Shown here: piece by piece, positions 43,208 to 56,204 of the stretch
Position numbering within the stretch: position 1 is the first letter of the stretch
How the letters are laid out: every line of letters begins with the position of its first letter
Source of the DNA: Leptospira sp. WS39.C2
GTDB lineage: Bacteria; Spirochaetota; Leptospiria; Leptospirales; Leptospiraceae
Reading direction: 5' to 3'
DNA: 64,000 nt
Assembly (NCBI RefSeq): GCF_040833965.1
Contig: NZ_CP162142.1
Coordinates: 1,389,001-1,453,000, forward strand
Program-made: the position numbers and the translations under genes
The notes under the pieces: generated by a model
Seen by the model: only the letters and a program-made list of their open reading frames with translations
Databases searched by the model: none
What the model was told of the DNA's origin: nothing

Positions 43208-44269
43208 ATGAAAGAGGAAATACCTGTTCTCAAAGGGAAAACCAAAAAAGAACTAGAAGAGATATGTGTTTCCTTAGGTCTCGAAAAGTACCGCGCAGCA
43301 CAAATTTATACTGGAATTTATAAGAGTCGTTATACGACGATAGACCAATTTACAACCCTCTCTAAAGAAGTAAGAGAAAAGTTAAAACAACATACATCCT
43401 ATCCCGAAATTGAAATAGGTCGGGATTTGGTTTCCAAAGATGACGGAACTCGAAAGTTTACATTTTACGTAGGTGAAAACAAAGAGATTGAAGCAGTTTG
43501 GATCCCTTCTGGGGACGGTGGTAGAAAGACCATTTGTATTTCTTCACAAATCGGATGCACCTTAAATTGTAAATTTTGTGCTACGGGCCTATTAGAATAT
43601 AAAGGTAATTTACACACATGGCAAATCCTCGACCAAGTTTTGCAGGTGGAACGCCTTGTGGGAGATCGTGCCACTAACATTGTATTTATGGGAATGGGTG
43701 AACCCATGCACAATTATTTCTCTGTGATGAAGGCCGCTCATATTTTAAGAGACCAAGAAGCTTTTGGCCTTGGTGCCCTTCGCATCACCATTTCCACAGC
43801 AGGTGTGACAACGGGGATCAATCGCTTTATTGAAAACAAAGAACCGTTTAATTTTGCCATTTCTCTCAACCATCCAAACCCAAATGCACGTTCTTCTGTT
43901 ATGGATGTAAATGATAAACATCCATTGGATAAACTCGTAGAATCAGCAAAACGTTTCACAAAGGAACTCGACCGAGCGATCACATTCGAATATGTGATGA
44001 TCCCAGATGTGAATATGGGACGTGACAATGCCGAACGACTCGCAAAAATTGCAAGGTCTGTGAACAAATGTAAAATCAATGTGATTCCATTAAACACAGA
44101 TTTTACGGGATGGCGTAGACCAACCGATGATGAAGTTAAAGATTTTGTAATGCATCTCAAAGCAAAAACAACAGCTCCTATCCTCAATCGCCGCAGTCCT
44201 GGAAGGGACATCAATGGCGCCTGTGGGATGTTAGCTCTCAAAGGAATTCGAAGTGAAACAACAAAATAA
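43208..44269 (+). CDS. rlmN: 23S rRNA/tRNA adenine-C2 methyltransferase RlmN
   Basis: A 353-residue radical-SAM enzyme methylating C2 of A2503 in 23S rRNA and A37 of some tRNAs. The [4Fe-4S] motif [11 protein letters not shown] (CxxxCxxC), '[14 protein letters not shown]', 'ITISTAGVT' and the C-terminal catalytic Cys in DINGACGML are all present. ATG 43208 follows AAAGGA by about eight bases; the frame extends to a TTG at 43154 with no better Shine-Dalgarno. Its end overlaps the Cys-rich lipoprotein gene by 17 bases. A2503 sits by the peptide exit tunnel, which the leader-peptide system at 34273 would also sense. Confidence 0.93.
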   Translation: MKEEIPVLKGKTKKELEEICVSLGLEKYRAAQIYTGIYKSRYTTIDQFTTLSKEVREKLKQHTSYPEIEIGRDLVSKDDGTRKFTFYVGENKEIEAVWIPSGDGGRKTICISSQIGCTLNCKFCATGLLEYKGNLHTWQILDQVLQVERLVGDRATNIVFMGMGEPMHNYFSVMKAAHILRDQEAFGLGALRITISTAGVTTGINRFIENKEPFNFAISLNHPNPNARSSVMDVNDKHPLDKLVESAKRFTKELDRAITFEYVMIPDVNMGRDNAERLAKIARSVNKCKINVIPLNTDFTGWRRPTDDEVKDFVMHLKAKTTAPILNRRSPGRDINGACGMLALKGIRSETTK

Positions 44270-44540
44270 GTGGATATTGATTTTATTTTTGGCTCTAAGT
44301 GTTTCCCATTGCCAAGACATTGTAGAACAAAAATGCCAACTGGCTTGTGAAAAATTTGTCACTTGTACGGAAGAGGAACTCAAACTTACACTTGCCCCTG
44401 ATGTCAAACGCACAGGGAGGATACAATGTATGGATGGATGCACCACTCATAATAGCGATATTTTACAGTGTTTTGACCAAGAACCAAATTCCTGTAAAGG
44501 TTTTGGCCAATGTTTAGTCCAAATTGGTACATTTGAATGA
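44253..44540 (+). CDS. Small Cys-rich lipoprotein
   Basis: A 95-residue protein starting at GTG 44253. The signal peptide ends in LSVSHC (Cys20). The mature domain has eight Cys, including two CX3C pairs (CQLAC and CMDGC), spaced as 28, 32, 38, 59, 63, 73, 81 and 87, which suggests a compact disulfide-bonded helical hairpin. It is sandwiched between rlmN and the GT39 gene with overlaps at both ends (17 and 4 bases). Not recognised. Confidence 0.72.
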   Translation: MKQQNKWILILFLALSVSHCQDIVEQKCQLACEKFVTCTEEELKLTLAPDVKRTGRIQCMDGCTTHNSDILQCFDQEPNSCKGFGQCLVQIGTFE

Positions 44541-46243
44541 AAGATTCCCTCACACATTCGGAACGTATTTTTTATCGAATTTTATTACTAGTGGCATCTT
44601 TGCCTATTCTATTTACTTTACCACTCGATGTGATCGACATAGACAGCGCTCAGTATGCAGGAATTAGTCGGGAACTTGTTTTATCGAATGATTTTTTTAC
44701 TCTCATTGATAATGGACGAAGGTATTTAGACAAACCAATCCTTACCTTTTGGACGATTGCAACTTCGTTTTTCTTTTTTGGAATCAATAATATTGCCTTT
44801 CGTATCCCTGCTATATTCTTAAGTTTCCTTTCGGTATATTCGATTTACCGCATTACGATTTTGACAGGAGGAAAAGAAAGACAAGGATACCTTGCATCCA
44901 TTGCTTATTTACTTGCCCCTGGTTTTTATGCGATGGTGGTAGATCCAAAAATTGATGTGTATCTTACAGCGTATTTGGTATTCACTTATCATTTTTACTA
45001 TTTGGGGAGAAAACAAAACCCAAATTATTTTTACTTAATGTATCTCATGATGTCTATGGGATTCATCACAAAAGGACCAATTTCTGTAGTGATCCCGGCT
45101 CTTTCCATAGGAGGAGATATTTTATTCCGTAGGGATTGGAAACTACTTCTTTCGATGAAAATTCCAACGGGGGTTTTTGTCCTAATTTCTTTACCGGCTT
45201 TATGGTGTTATTTTTTATACCAAAACTTCAATTCTTATGGCCCAGTTTTCTTTTTATGGATCCAATCATTTGGTCGTTTTTATCGCGAGATGTATGATGT
45301 GAAGTTTGATCCATTTTATTTTTACAAATCCTTTTCTTGGGCTTTTTTTAGTGGGCTTGTCCCAATGGTCATTTATCTTATTTTCCATTCTTACCAATAC
45401 ACGAAGGCACTCGGTTGGCAAGAAATCCTACGTAAGATTCGTGCTAACGAATACAAAGAAATTGATTTTGTAATCCCATTTTGGGTGTTTCTATTTTTGT
45501 TTCTGATTTCATTTTCACGTTATCCACTCCCACAATATACATACTGGGTATTACCTGGAGCTGCTTTGTATTTTGGAAGGATTATGGAAGAAAGTTTGTT
45601 CCAGTCAAATGTAACAAGACTTAGGCCTTCATTTCTCATCGCAGGTCTTGTGTATTTAGTTGGTTATTTTCTATTTCCTGTTTTTGTATCCGATGTTGGG
45701 ATTTTATATTATGTATTTGGTGCGATTGGGATTTTATTTATCTTATTATCAGCGCAACTCATCCCACTTGAAATTTTAGTGACCCTTGTAGGTGCTACTT
45801 TGTTTTTTTCTGCCATCAGTTTGCAGTTTTACCCACTGCTTACAAGTTACCAACCATCAAGAGAATTTGGAGCCAAAATTAAGGAGTTAGAACCAAAAGA
45901 AACAGTTTTGTATACCTTCTGGATGTCCAATTCCAAAAGGTCCTACGGTTTTTATGCCGAACGAAATTTTCGAAATATCTACGACAAAGAGAAACTAGAC
46001 AAAATTTGGTCGGAAAAACCAGAAAGACTGATGATTTTACCTTCGGAAAAATTGGCACAATTGCAAGAGATGGTTGGTCCTGGGTACCAAATCATACCGG
46101 TTTTGGAAAAGGAGTCCTTTAAAGTGGCCACTCCGACCATCGGTTTCTTGAAAAAAGAGACGAGGGGCCTTGTCACAAAGAAAATTTCTTTGGTTTGGGT
46201 GAAAAAAATGCAGGGGAAATCTTCAAAAATCTCGAAAGTATAA
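44537..46243 (+). CDS. Glycosyltransferase family 39 (ArnT/PMT-like) membrane protein
   Basis: A 568-residue polytopic membrane protein with about 11-12 TM segments. The first extracytoplasmic loop has the GT39/GT83 acidic motif 'VIDIDSAQYAGISRELV', then 'GRRYLDKPILTFW'; 'FITKGPISVVIPAL' is another typical block. It should transfer a sugar from a polyprenyl-phosphate donor to an envelope acceptor such as lipid A or protein. ATG 44537 overlaps the lipoprotein stop (ATGA). A terminator hairpin follows at 46275. Confidence 0.85.
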   Translation: MKDSLTHSERIFYRILLLVASLPILFTLPLDVIDIDSAQYAGISRELVLSNDFFTLIDNGRRYLDKPILTFWTIATSFFFFGINNIAFRIPAIFLSFLSVYSIYRITILTGGKERQGYLASIAYLLAPGFYAMVVDPKIDVYLTAYLVFTYHFYYLGRKQNPNYFYLMYLMMSMGFITKGPISVVIPALSIGGDILFRRDWKLLLSMKIPTGVFVLISLPALWCYFLYQNFNSYGPVFFLWIQSFGRFYREMYDVKFDPFYFYKSFSWAFFSGLVPMVIYLIFHSYQYTKALGWQEILRKIRANEYKEIDFVIPFWVFLFLFLISFSRYPLPQYTYWVLPGAALYFGRIMEESLFQSNVTRLRPSFLIAGLVYLVGYFLFPVFVSDVGILYYVFGAIGILFILLSAQLIPLEILVTLVGATLFFSAISLQFYPLLTSYQPSREFGAKIKELEPKETVLYTFWMSNSKRSYGFYAERNFRNIYDKEKLDKIWSEKPERLMILPSEKLAQLQEMVGPGYQIIPVLEKESFKVATPTIGFLKKETRGLVTKKISLVWVKKMQGKSSKISKV

Positions 46244-46274
46244 CTAGGCTAAATTGTGTAAGTCTGGTTTTTAG

Positions 46275-46309
46275 GGCCCTTCGATGTCAAAATCAGGGCC
46301 TTTTTTTTT
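46275..46309 (+). terminator. Intrinsic terminator after the GT39 gene
   Basis: GGCCC (46275-46279) pairs with GGGCC (46296-46300) across a 16-base loop, followed at once by nine T residues. It lies 31 bases after the GT39 stop and ends the rlmN-lipoprotein-GT39 unit. Confidence 0.7.
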
Positions 46310-46395
46310 GCTCCCATTCAAAGTAAAAATCGGTTGCAAACCCCTCCCTAACTCATCAAAGTTCTCCCCTGAACAAAAAGTTGGATAGAACATTT

Positions 46396-46409
46396 GGAAA
46401 TTAATTTCC
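46396..46409 (+). promoter_or_regulatory. Perfect 14-bp palindrome upstream of the chemotaxis receptor
   Basis: GGAAATTAATTTCC is its own reverse complement and lies 56 bases before the MCP start codon, where an operator could overlap a promoter. No promoter boxes are convincing around it. Confidence 0.35.
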
Positions 46410-46465
46410 TAGAATCCATCTTAATGTCTCATTTCCTTTAAATTTTCACGTCATAAGTAGGGAAT

Positions 46466-48469
46466 ATGAAGAGCTTAAAATACATCCTTGGTCTTTATAC
46501 CTTCCTATCGATTCTCGTTTTATCGACTGTAGTATCTGCTCTTATTTTGTATTTGAACTGGGGGCTACTCTTAAAAGTTTTCCGGGGAGAAATGGAAAAT
46601 GCTGGGAAAAGTGCTGGGGCTGAATTATCCAATTATTATAAATCACAACTGAGGATTGCAGGTCTCATTTCCAATCAAAAAGAAATCAAAGAATCGTTCC
46701 TACCGGGAAAAGCGAAATTTGCAACAGACTTACTTGTTGGGATCATGAAAGATTCCAATGGTGAATACGAAAATATATTCCTCTCTTTGCCCGTCCAAAA
46801 CGCCAAAATTTTTGCAGCTGGTATCCCTCGTTCGATTGGGTACCAATTAGAAGAAGCAAAAACTGGTGACCATGTTGTTGTTGCTTTAAAAAAACAATTT
46901 TTGATTGGTTCTGTCCAAGAATCACCTATCACTGGTTTGCCTGTTAGTCTCATCTCTTATCCTATTGAAGACAATGGTAATTTAATTGGAATCCTTTGGA
47001 TCGCATTAAATTTAGAACAAGTATCCATTCGAATGGGGGAAGGGATTCATGTCGGAAACCACGGTTATATCACTGCCATCACCACAAAAGGTGTTGTCTT
47101 TGCAGGTCCAGACAAATCCAAAATTTTAAAACTAGATTTGAGTAAAATTCCAGAAGGAAGGCCCATCTTAGAAGCAAAGGATGGGGCTTATTTTGAATAT
47201 ACAGAAAATGGAATAGACTATGCATTTCTTGTGAAACGATTGGAAGAATGGAATACCATCATAGGAGTTGTATTACCCAAATCTGATATGAATTCAGATT
47301 TCATTCAAGTTACAATCTTTGCAGTGGTCATTGTTTTTGTGATCACTTCTTTTGTTGTATTTGGAGTGTTTCGGTTTCTAAAAAAACGATTATTACCTTT
47401 GGAGAACTCTGTCGTTATTTTGGACCAAATGGCAAAGGGTGATTTGAGTGCTAACTTTCCTTTCACCAATCATGATGAGATTGGAAGGATGAACCTCGCT
47501 TTGGATGGTTTTGTCAAAAGTATCCGAAATTCACTAGGGGAGATCCAATCCGTAACAGAAGAAATTACATCCTCGGCCATTGGTCTACGAGATTCTTCTA
47601 CCAGTTTTTCGGATATGGCACAAGGGACAGCAGCTTCCGCGGAAGAAATATCCGCAACCACAGAAGAAGTTTCTGCAAGTATGGAGACAACGGCATCGTC
47701 GACGGAAAAACAACATAGGAATATTGTCGAATTCAATGAAAGGATATTAGAACTCTCCAAAGGAGCCATCCAAATTGAAAAGGATACAAAGGCAGCCTTA
47801 GCCAATACAGAAAATATTACCAAACAAGCAAAACTCGGTGGAGAATCCCTAAACCAAATGAAGGAAGTCATTGGTGTCATTTTGGAATCTTCTTCTGAAA
47901 TGAAAGAAGTGATCGGCATCATTGACGAAATTTCCGACCAAACAAGTTTACTTGCTCTCAATGCTGCCATCGAAGCGGCAAGAGCCGGAGAAGCTGGGCG
48001 CGGGTTTGCTATCGTCGCTGAGGAGATTTCCAAACTATCGGATAAAACGGCTCATTCCATCCAGGCCATCGAGGACATGATTGGGAAAAATAGCAAAGAG
48101 TTGGAAGAGGGTGCAAAAGGGATCCGTTCCTCTGTAGAACTCCTAAACTTAATCATCCGAGACATTGCAGAAGTAGAAAATGTGATGAAACGATTATCAG
48201 AAGCAACAAAAGCCCAATTGGATTACAACCGAGAAGTAGATGAACGTTCGCTGGAAGTGGGTAGGGAGTCAGAATTCATTCGCGGTGCGATTGAAGAACA
48301 AAAAAGAGCAATTGAACAAATTTCACAATCTGTTTTTGGAATCAATAATGAAACCATGCACATTGCGACTGGTTCAGAAAAAGTGGCATCTTCCTCAGAA
48401 AAACTTTCCCAAGCAGCAGAAACCTTACGTTCCATCACACAAAGATTCAAAATTGGAAACCAATCTTGA
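46466..48469 (+). CDS. Methyl-accepting chemotaxis protein with Cache domain
   Basis: A 667-residue inner-membrane chemoreceptor. TM1 (~7-30), a periplasmic Cache-type ligand domain (~35-275; 'GNHGYITAITTKGVVFAGPDKSKI', 'DGAYFEYTENGIDYAF'), TM2 (~280-303), a HAMP segment ('LPLENSVVILDQMAKGDLSA') and a cytoplasmic signalling hairpin with the highly conserved tip 'EISDQTSLLALNAAIEAARAGE'. It should sense a small molecule and control CheA in flagellar steering. The Cache class is often associated with amino acids or carboxylates, but the ligand is unknown. Single gene. Confidence 0.93.
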   Translation: MKSLKYILGLYTFLSILVLSTVVSALILYLNWGLLLKVFRGEMENAGKSAGAELSNYYKSQLRIAGLISNQKEIKESFLPGKAKFATDLLVGIMKDSNGEYENIFLSLPVQNAKIFAAGIPRSIGYQLEEAKTGDHVVVALKKQFLIGSVQESPITGLPVSLISYPIEDNGNLIGILWIALNLEQVSIRMGEGIHVGNHGYITAITTKGVVFAGPDKSKILKLDLSKIPEGRPILEAKDGAYFEYTENGIDYAFLVKRLEEWNTIIGVVLPKSDMNSDFIQVTIFAVVIVFVITSFVVFGVFRFLKKRLLPLENSVVILDQMAKGDLSANFPFTNHDEIGRMNLALDGFVKSIRNSLGEIQSVTEEITSSAIGLRDSSTSFSDMAQGTAASAEEISATTEEVSASMETTASSTEKQHRNIVEFNERILELSKGAIQIEKDTKAALANTENITKQAKLGGESLNQMKEVIGVILESSSEMKEVIGIIDEISDQTSLLALNAAIEAARAGEAGRGFAIVAEEISKLSDKTAHSIQAIEDMIGKNSKELEEGAKGIRSSVELLNLIIRDIAEVENVMKRLSEATKAQLDYNREVDERSLEVGRESEFIRGAIEEQKRAIEQISQSVFGINNETMHIATGSEKVASSSEKLSQAAETLRSITQRFKIGNQS

Positions 48470-48577
48470 GAGACAAGTGAGTCTACGGAATCATGCATTG
48501 GTACGAAACAGATCACACTTGCCTCTATTTTTGGAAAATAATGGTTGTTAGTTGGTATTTTGAGGATTTAATTGAGA

Positions 48578-48593
48578 CTTAGTTTCAACTAAG
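48578..48593 (+). promoter_or_regulatory. Palindrome upstream of the alternative complex III operon
   Basis: CTTAGTT-TC-AACTAAG is a perfect 7-2-7 inverted repeat, 134 bases before actA. Position fits an operator or a leader hairpin. The CTTAG/CTAAG ends recur in palindromes before ahpC and the MarR gene. Confidence 0.4.
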
Positions 48594-48727
48594 AAAGTTC
48601 AGAAAAAATCTAAGATTATGTCTCTTTTAATGTTTTTTCACAACTAAAACCCTTACATACTTGCTTTTTTTCGGATTTTACCTTTCCTTGTCAGAAGACA
48701 GTGTAAACGGATTCAGGAAATCTGCGA

Positions 48728-49240
48728 ATGAATATAAAAATACTCAAGATCTCTGTGCCTATCGTTGCGATAGCTGCGTTAGCATATTTGATTTTTTCAC
48801 CTAGCCGTTATGTGGGCTATTCACCCGACCAGCCCATCCCCTTCAACCACAAGATACATGCTGGCGATAACAAAATCGACTGTAAGTATTGCCATACTGG
48901 CGTTGAAAACTCGGCCCATGCCACAGTTCCACCAAGTTCCACTTGTATGAACTGCCATGGAGCAGGTAACGTAGCGGGCAACCAAGAACATGTTAAGTGG
49001 CTCAAAGCACAATACGATAGCAACACTCCAGTTTCCTGGGTGAAGGTCCATGACCAACCAGACTTCGTATACTTCAACCACTCAAGACACGTACAACGTG
49101 GCGTTGATTGTTCCACTTGTCATGGTAACATGGCAGAGATGGTAAAGGTTAGACAGTCCAAGTCCCTCAATATGGGATTTTGTGTCGATTGCCACAGAGA
49201 GAACAATGCTCCTAACGATTGTTCTACGTGCCACAGATAA
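48728..49240 (+). CDS. actA: Alternative complex III, pentaheme cytochrome c subunit
   Basis: A 170-residue membrane-anchored multiheme cytochrome. One N-terminal transmembrane helix (residues ~7-24) is followed by five CxxCH haem sites: CKYCH (52-56), CMNCH, CSTCH, CVDCH and CSTCH. This is the ActA subunit of ACIII, which oxidises menaquinol and passes electrons to cytochrome c or oxidase in organisms that often lack bc1. ATG 48728 has an AGGA Shine-Dalgarno eight bases upstream. It is the first gene of the act operon. Confidence 0.93.
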   Translation: MNIKILKISVPIVAIAALAYLIFSPSRYVGYSPDQPIPFNHKIHAGDNKIDCKYCHTGVENSAHATVPPSSTCMNCHGAGNVAGNQEHVKWLKAQYDSNTPVSWVKVHDQPDFVYFNHSRHVQRGVDCSTCHGNMAEMVKVRQSKSLNMGFCVDCHRENNAPNDCSTCHR

Positions 49241-49261
49241 TCGGGAGACAAGTAATAATTT

Positions 49262-52390
<3,129 letters not shown>

Positions 52391-52409
52391 CAGGGAGAAC
52401 ACAAAGGGA

Positions 52410-53783
52410 ATGTCATTAACACAAGCAGTTAGAGATAAATTAGATATCCCCGACCTGGTAACAGGCGGGAAATCGCTTAAAGATGTAACCGTTGATATCG
52501 CAAAACCAAACGAAGATTTCCCAACCAAACTTTGGTGGAATACCTTCCTTTTGGTTTTGACGATCACCCTGATCGACGTAGCCATTATCGGTTATTTGTT
52601 TTACGAAGGTCTTTACTTACTTGGGATCAACAACCCAGTAGGTTGGGGATTTTTCGTCGTCAACTTCGTATTTTGGATTGGTATCGGTCACGCAGGAACA
52701 TTGATTTCTGCGGTATTATACCTCTTCCGCCAAGGTTGGAGAACAGGGATTAACCGTGCCGCAGAAGCGATGACAATCTTTGCCGTACTTGTTGCCGCAT
52801 CGAACCTCATCCTCCACGTAGGTCGCCCATGGCTCGGATTTTGGCTCTTTCCTTATCCAAACGAAAGAGGACCACTTTGGGTGAACTTCCGTTCCCCTCT
52901 GATTTGGGACACGTTTGCGGTATCCACCTACCTTTCCATTTCGATGGTATTCTGGTACTTGGGCCTCATTCCTGACCTTGCGACCCTTAGGGATCGTGCT
53001 ACAGAAACTTGGAGAAAGAACTTATACAACGTTCTTGCTTTTGGTTGGGTTGGATCGGCGAGAGCTTGGTCTCATTTGGAAATCGTTTCCATGATCTTAG
53101 CGGCTCTTTCCACTCCACTCGTACTTTCGGTGCACACCATCGTATCCTTCGACTTCGCTGTTTCCATCCTTCCTGGTTGGCACACGACCATCTTCCCTCC
53201 ATACTTCGTTGCCGGTGCGATTTTCTCCGGATTTGCGATGGTGGTAACCCTTATGGTCATTGCTCGTGAAGTGTTTAACTTAAAGAACTACATCACGATG
53301 AAACACTTGGACAACATGAACAAAATCATGATGGTCACAGGACTTATCGTGGGACTTGCGTATGGAACAGAGTTTTTCATCGCTTGGTATTCTGGTAACG
53401 AATACGAAGTATTTGCATTCTGGAACAGAGCTTTCGGACCTTATGGTTGGGCTTACTTCATTATGATTTCCTGTAACGTATTGTCGCCGCAAGTATTCTG
53501 GTTCCGCAAACTTCGTTACAACATCCCAGTGATGTTTGTTGCCTCCCTTGTGGTAAACGTGGGTATGTGGTTCGAACGATTTGTGATCATGATGACACTG
53601 AACCGTGACTTTTTACCATCCAGCTGGGCTATGTATACACCGTCTCTTTTCGATTACGCTATGTTAATCGGAACGTTCGGTATCTTCTTTACTCTCTTCC
53701 TTCTCTGGTGCCGAATTATGCCAGTGATTGCGATTGCAGAAGTAAAAACAGTGATGCCACAAAAAGAAGGAGCACACCACTAG
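52410..53783 (+). CDS. actC: Alternative complex III, NrfD-like subunit ActC
   Basis: A 457-residue inner-membrane protein with about 10 transmembrane helices, NrfD/PsrC fold, binding menaquinol. Typical blocks: '[23 protein letters not shown]' (in two halves), '[16 protein letters not shown]', '[16 protein letters not shown]' and '[28 protein letters not shown]'. Codon use is noticeably richer in C-ending codons than in neighbouring loci, as expected for a highly expressed respiratory gene. ATG 52410 is 19 bases after actB. Confidence 0.93.
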   Translation: MSLTQAVRDKLDIPDLVTGGKSLKDVTVDIAKPNEDFPTKLWWNTFLLVLTITLIDVAIIGYLFYEGLYLLGINNPVGWGFFVVNFVFWIGIGHAGTLISAVLYLFRQGWRTGINRAAEAMTIFAVLVAASNLILHVGRPWLGFWLFPYPNERGPLWVNFRSPLIWDTFAVSTYLSISMVFWYLGLIPDLATLRDRATETWRKNLYNVLAFGWVGSARAWSHLEIVSMILAALSTPLVLSVHTIVSFDFAVSILPGWHTTIFPPYFVAGAIFSGFAMVVTLMVIAREVFNLKNYITMKHLDNMNKIMMVTGLIVGLAYGTEFFIAWYSGNEYEVFAFWNRAFGPYGWAYFIMISCNVLSPQVFWFRKLRYNIPVMFVASLVVNVGMWFERFVIMMTLNRDFLPSSWAMYTPSLFDYAMLIGTFGIFFTLFLLWCRIMPVIAIAEVKTVMPQKEGAHH

Positions 53784-53784
53784 T

Positions 53785-54351
53785 ATGTATCTTCCAAAAT
53801 TAGAACAGTTTCATAAATACAAAGAAATGGATGAAGGAGTTCTCGGAATTTTCGATACTCCGGAAGCCATTATGCATGCTGCGGAAAAAACAAAGGAAAA
53901 AGATTACATCGGTTTTGATTGTATCCTTCCTTACCCAGTGCATGGAATAGATGAAGCCATGGGAACCCCAAGATCGGGTCTCCCTTGGGTCACTTTCTTT
54001 GCTGGGATTTTTGGATGCACAATTGGAATTTTATTCCAATACCTCACTCATGCACATGACTGGCCTCTCAATATCTCGGGAAAATCACTCAATGCATGGT
54101 TTGCTTATGTGCCGATCATCTTTGAATTAACTGTATTTGCCGCAGGGATTTATACAGTAGCTGCTTTATGTTTTTTAAGCGGTATTCCCAAGGCGACTCG
54201 TCGGATTCTGCACCCAGATTTGACGTCTCATAAATTCGGTCTTTGGATTCCAAAGTCTGCCAAAGGTTATAACGAATCCGATGTGGTTTCGTTTGTAAAA
54301 AGCATTGGCGGATCCGAAGTAACCGTAGTGAAACCGGAGAACCAAAAATGA
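53785..54351 (+). CDS. actD: Alternative complex III, ActD (DUF3341)
   Basis: A 188-residue protein with an N-terminal soluble domain ('GVLGIFDTPEAIMHAAEKTKEKDY', in two parts) and two transmembrane helices (about 70-90 and 105-130), the standard ActD/DUF3341 layout. 'PYPVHGIDEAMGTPRSGLPWVT' is diagnostic. It stabilises the membrane part of ACIII. Its start is one base after actC and its stop overlaps actE (ATGA). Confidence 0.92.
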   Translation: MYLPKLEQFHKYKEMDEGVLGIFDTPEAIMHAAEKTKEKDYIGFDCILPYPVHGIDEAMGTPRSGLPWVTFFAGIFGCTIGILFQYLTHAHDWPLNISGKSLNAWFAYVPIIFELTVFAAGIYTVAALCFLSGIPKATRRILHPDLTSHKFGLWIPKSAKGYNESDVVSFVKSIGGSEVTVVKPENQK

Positions 54352-54935
54352 AACAAAACATCTTTCGAGTTTTTGCACTTGTGGCGTTAGTTTTTGTCAC
54401 AAATTGCGATTATAAAACTCCCGTTTATGAATACTTTCCCAATATGTATGATTCTCCTGCAAGGGAATCACAAGAGGATGATTCTTTTGCATCTAACGGT
54501 TCCGCATCGCGAATCCCACCAAAAGGTGCGATTCCAGTAGGATACTACCCATATCCTTATGCAACCGTAGCAGCACCTGATTTACTCACTGGACCTGATA
54601 AAGGATTAAAAAATCCGATCGGAAAAGCGAGTTTAGGGGATATGATGATTGGAGAAAAACGTTTCCAAACCTACTGTTCTCCTTGCCACGGTGTACAAGG
54701 TTTAGGGAACGGAACTGTCATCGGACCTGCACCTAAATTTGAAGGTCCAGTTCCTGCCATTGTCTCAGATAATGTGAGAGGTTGGACTGATGGTCAAATT
54801 TACCACATCATCACAATGGGTCGGGGCCGAATGGGAAGTTATGCATACCAAATCGAGCCAGAAGACAGATGGAAGCTCATCGCTTACATCCGCAAACTTC
54901 AAGACTATGAAGTGAAAAATAAAAAGGCGAACTAG
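54348..54935 (+). CDS. actE: Alternative complex III, monohaem cytochrome c lipoprotein ActE
   Basis: A 195-residue lipoprotein: signal peptide ending VFVTNC (Cys20), a Pro/Ser-rich linker and a class I cytochrome c domain with haem motif CSPCHG (~109-114) and the distal Met region 'ITMGRGRMGSYAYQI'. It accepts electrons from ActA/ActB and passes them on to a terminal oxidase, which is not in this window. The start overlaps the actD stop. Confidence 0.92.
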   Translation: MKQNIFRVFALVALVFVTNCDYKTPVYEYFPNMYDSPARESQEDDSFASNGSASRIPPKGAIPVGYYPYPYATVAAPDLLTGPDKGLKNPIGKASLGDMMIGEKRFQTYCSPCHGVQGLGNGTVIGPAPKFEGPVPAIVSDNVRGWTDGQIYHIITMGRGRMGSYAYQIEPEDRWKLIAYIRKLQDYEVKNKKAN

Positions 54936-54943
54936 GGGAAATT

Positions 54944-56194
54944 ATGAGCTCTACAAAAGCAGCGAAACTAGACGAAACATTACTGCAGTTCAAACTGCCA
55001 GTATCTCTTCGTAATGCCCTCATTGCCATGATCGGAATCGGAGTGGTGAGTTTTCTCATCGCCTTCTTTGGATTTGGTCATGAAACATCTCGTCATATGG
55101 ACGAAGCAGGTCATTTCCACCATACAAACTTAGGATACCATATCTTACTCATTGGTGTATACTTTGTGATTGGACTTTCTATCACAGGGATTTTCTTCAC
55201 AGCGATCCAACACCTAACAGGCTCACAGTGGTCAGTGACTGTTCGTAGGATTTTTGAAACTTACGGACTTTTTACTCCAGTGGCTGGACTACTTTTAGTG
55301 GGTGTGATTTTTGGAATGCATGACCTTTATGAGTGGGCTGATGCGACGGTTCGTGAAAACGACCACCTCATCCACCACAAATCTGGTTATTTAAATCCAA
55401 CATCGTTTATCATCCGATGTGTGCTTTTCATTGGTGTTTGGTCAGTATTTGCTTACATCTTTCATGGAAAGTCAGTTGGCCAAGACAAAGACAAATCCGT
55501 TGATACTACTAAGACATTAGCTAAGATTTCTGGAGGATTTATCCTTTTCTTTGCTCTGTCTTGGTGCCTCATGTCGTTTGACCTTCTCATGTCACTTTCT
55601 CCGCACTGGTTTTCCACTATGTTTGGTGTGTATGCATTTGCTGGTGCCTTCCAAACTTCTCTTGCATCGTATTTGATTGTCATTGCGATTCTCAAGAAAA
55701 ATGGATACCTCGGGGAAGCCGTGAACGAAAACCACTACCATGACATATCTAAGTTTTTACATGGTATGACTACTTTCTGGGCTTATGTGGGTTTCTCACA
55801 GTTTATGCTCATTTGGTATGCAAACATCCCAGAAGAAACTTTTTTCTATGAAATGCGTATGACAGGTGGTTGGGGATACACAACGCTTCTTCTTCCGTTT
55901 GTGAAGTTTGTGATTCCTTTCCTTTTGTTACTTAATCGTCCTAACAAGCGAAACATTGATTTCCTTTGGAAAATAGCTGCTTGGATTCTTACAGTTCAGT
56001 TCTTTGAACTTTTCTGGTTGGTGTTCCCAGCAAACTTTGAGAAATTTTCAATCCTCCATTTTGTTTTAGCCTTTGGCGGAACTGTGGGTGTGGTTGGTAT
56101 TTTTGGTTTCTTTGTCTTCAAAAAGTTCGAAAAACATAGTTTAGTTCCGGTTGGAGACCCTCGATTAGACGAGTGCCTTCACCACCACCAATAG
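54944..56194 (+). CDS. actF: Alternative complex III, second NrfD-like subunit ActF
   Basis: A 416-residue inner-membrane protein with about 10 transmembrane helices, ActF type. It begins with a short cytoplasmic leader, then 'NALIAMIGIGVVSFLIAFFGFGHE'-type TM1 and His-rich loops ('HMDEAGHFHHTNLGYH', 'HHKSGYLNP'). 'SWCLMSFDLLMSLSPHWFSTMFGVY' is the conserved central block. With ActC it forms the quinone-handling core. ATG 54944 follows AGGGG by seven bases. The SH3-like lipoprotein gene follows after 10 bases. Confidence 0.92.
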   Translation: MSSTKAAKLDETLLQFKLPVSLRNALIAMIGIGVVSFLIAFFGFGHETSRHMDEAGHFHHTNLGYHILLIGVYFVIGLSITGIFFTAIQHLTGSQWSVTVRRIFETYGLFTPVAGLLLVGVIFGMHDLYEWADATVRENDHLIHHKSGYLNPTSFIIRCVLFIGVWSVFAYIFHGKSVGQDKDKSVDTTKTLAKISGGFILFFALSWCLMSFDLLMSLSPHWFSTMFGVYAFAGAFQTSLASYLIVIAILKKNGYLGEAVNENHYHDISKFLHGMTTFWAYVGFSQFMLIWYANIPEETFFYEMRMTGGWGYTTLLLPFVKFVIPFLLLLNRPNKRNIDFLWKIAAWILTVQFFELFWLVFPANFEKFSILHFVLAFGGTVGVVGIFGFFVFKKFEKHSLVPVGDPRLDECLHHHQ

Positions 56195-56204
56195 GAGAAT
56201 TGTT

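Noticed and set aside
46430..46460. Possible sigma-28 promoter before the chemotaxis receptor
   Set aside because: TAAA and GTCATAAG-like boxes are present but the spacing is far too short.
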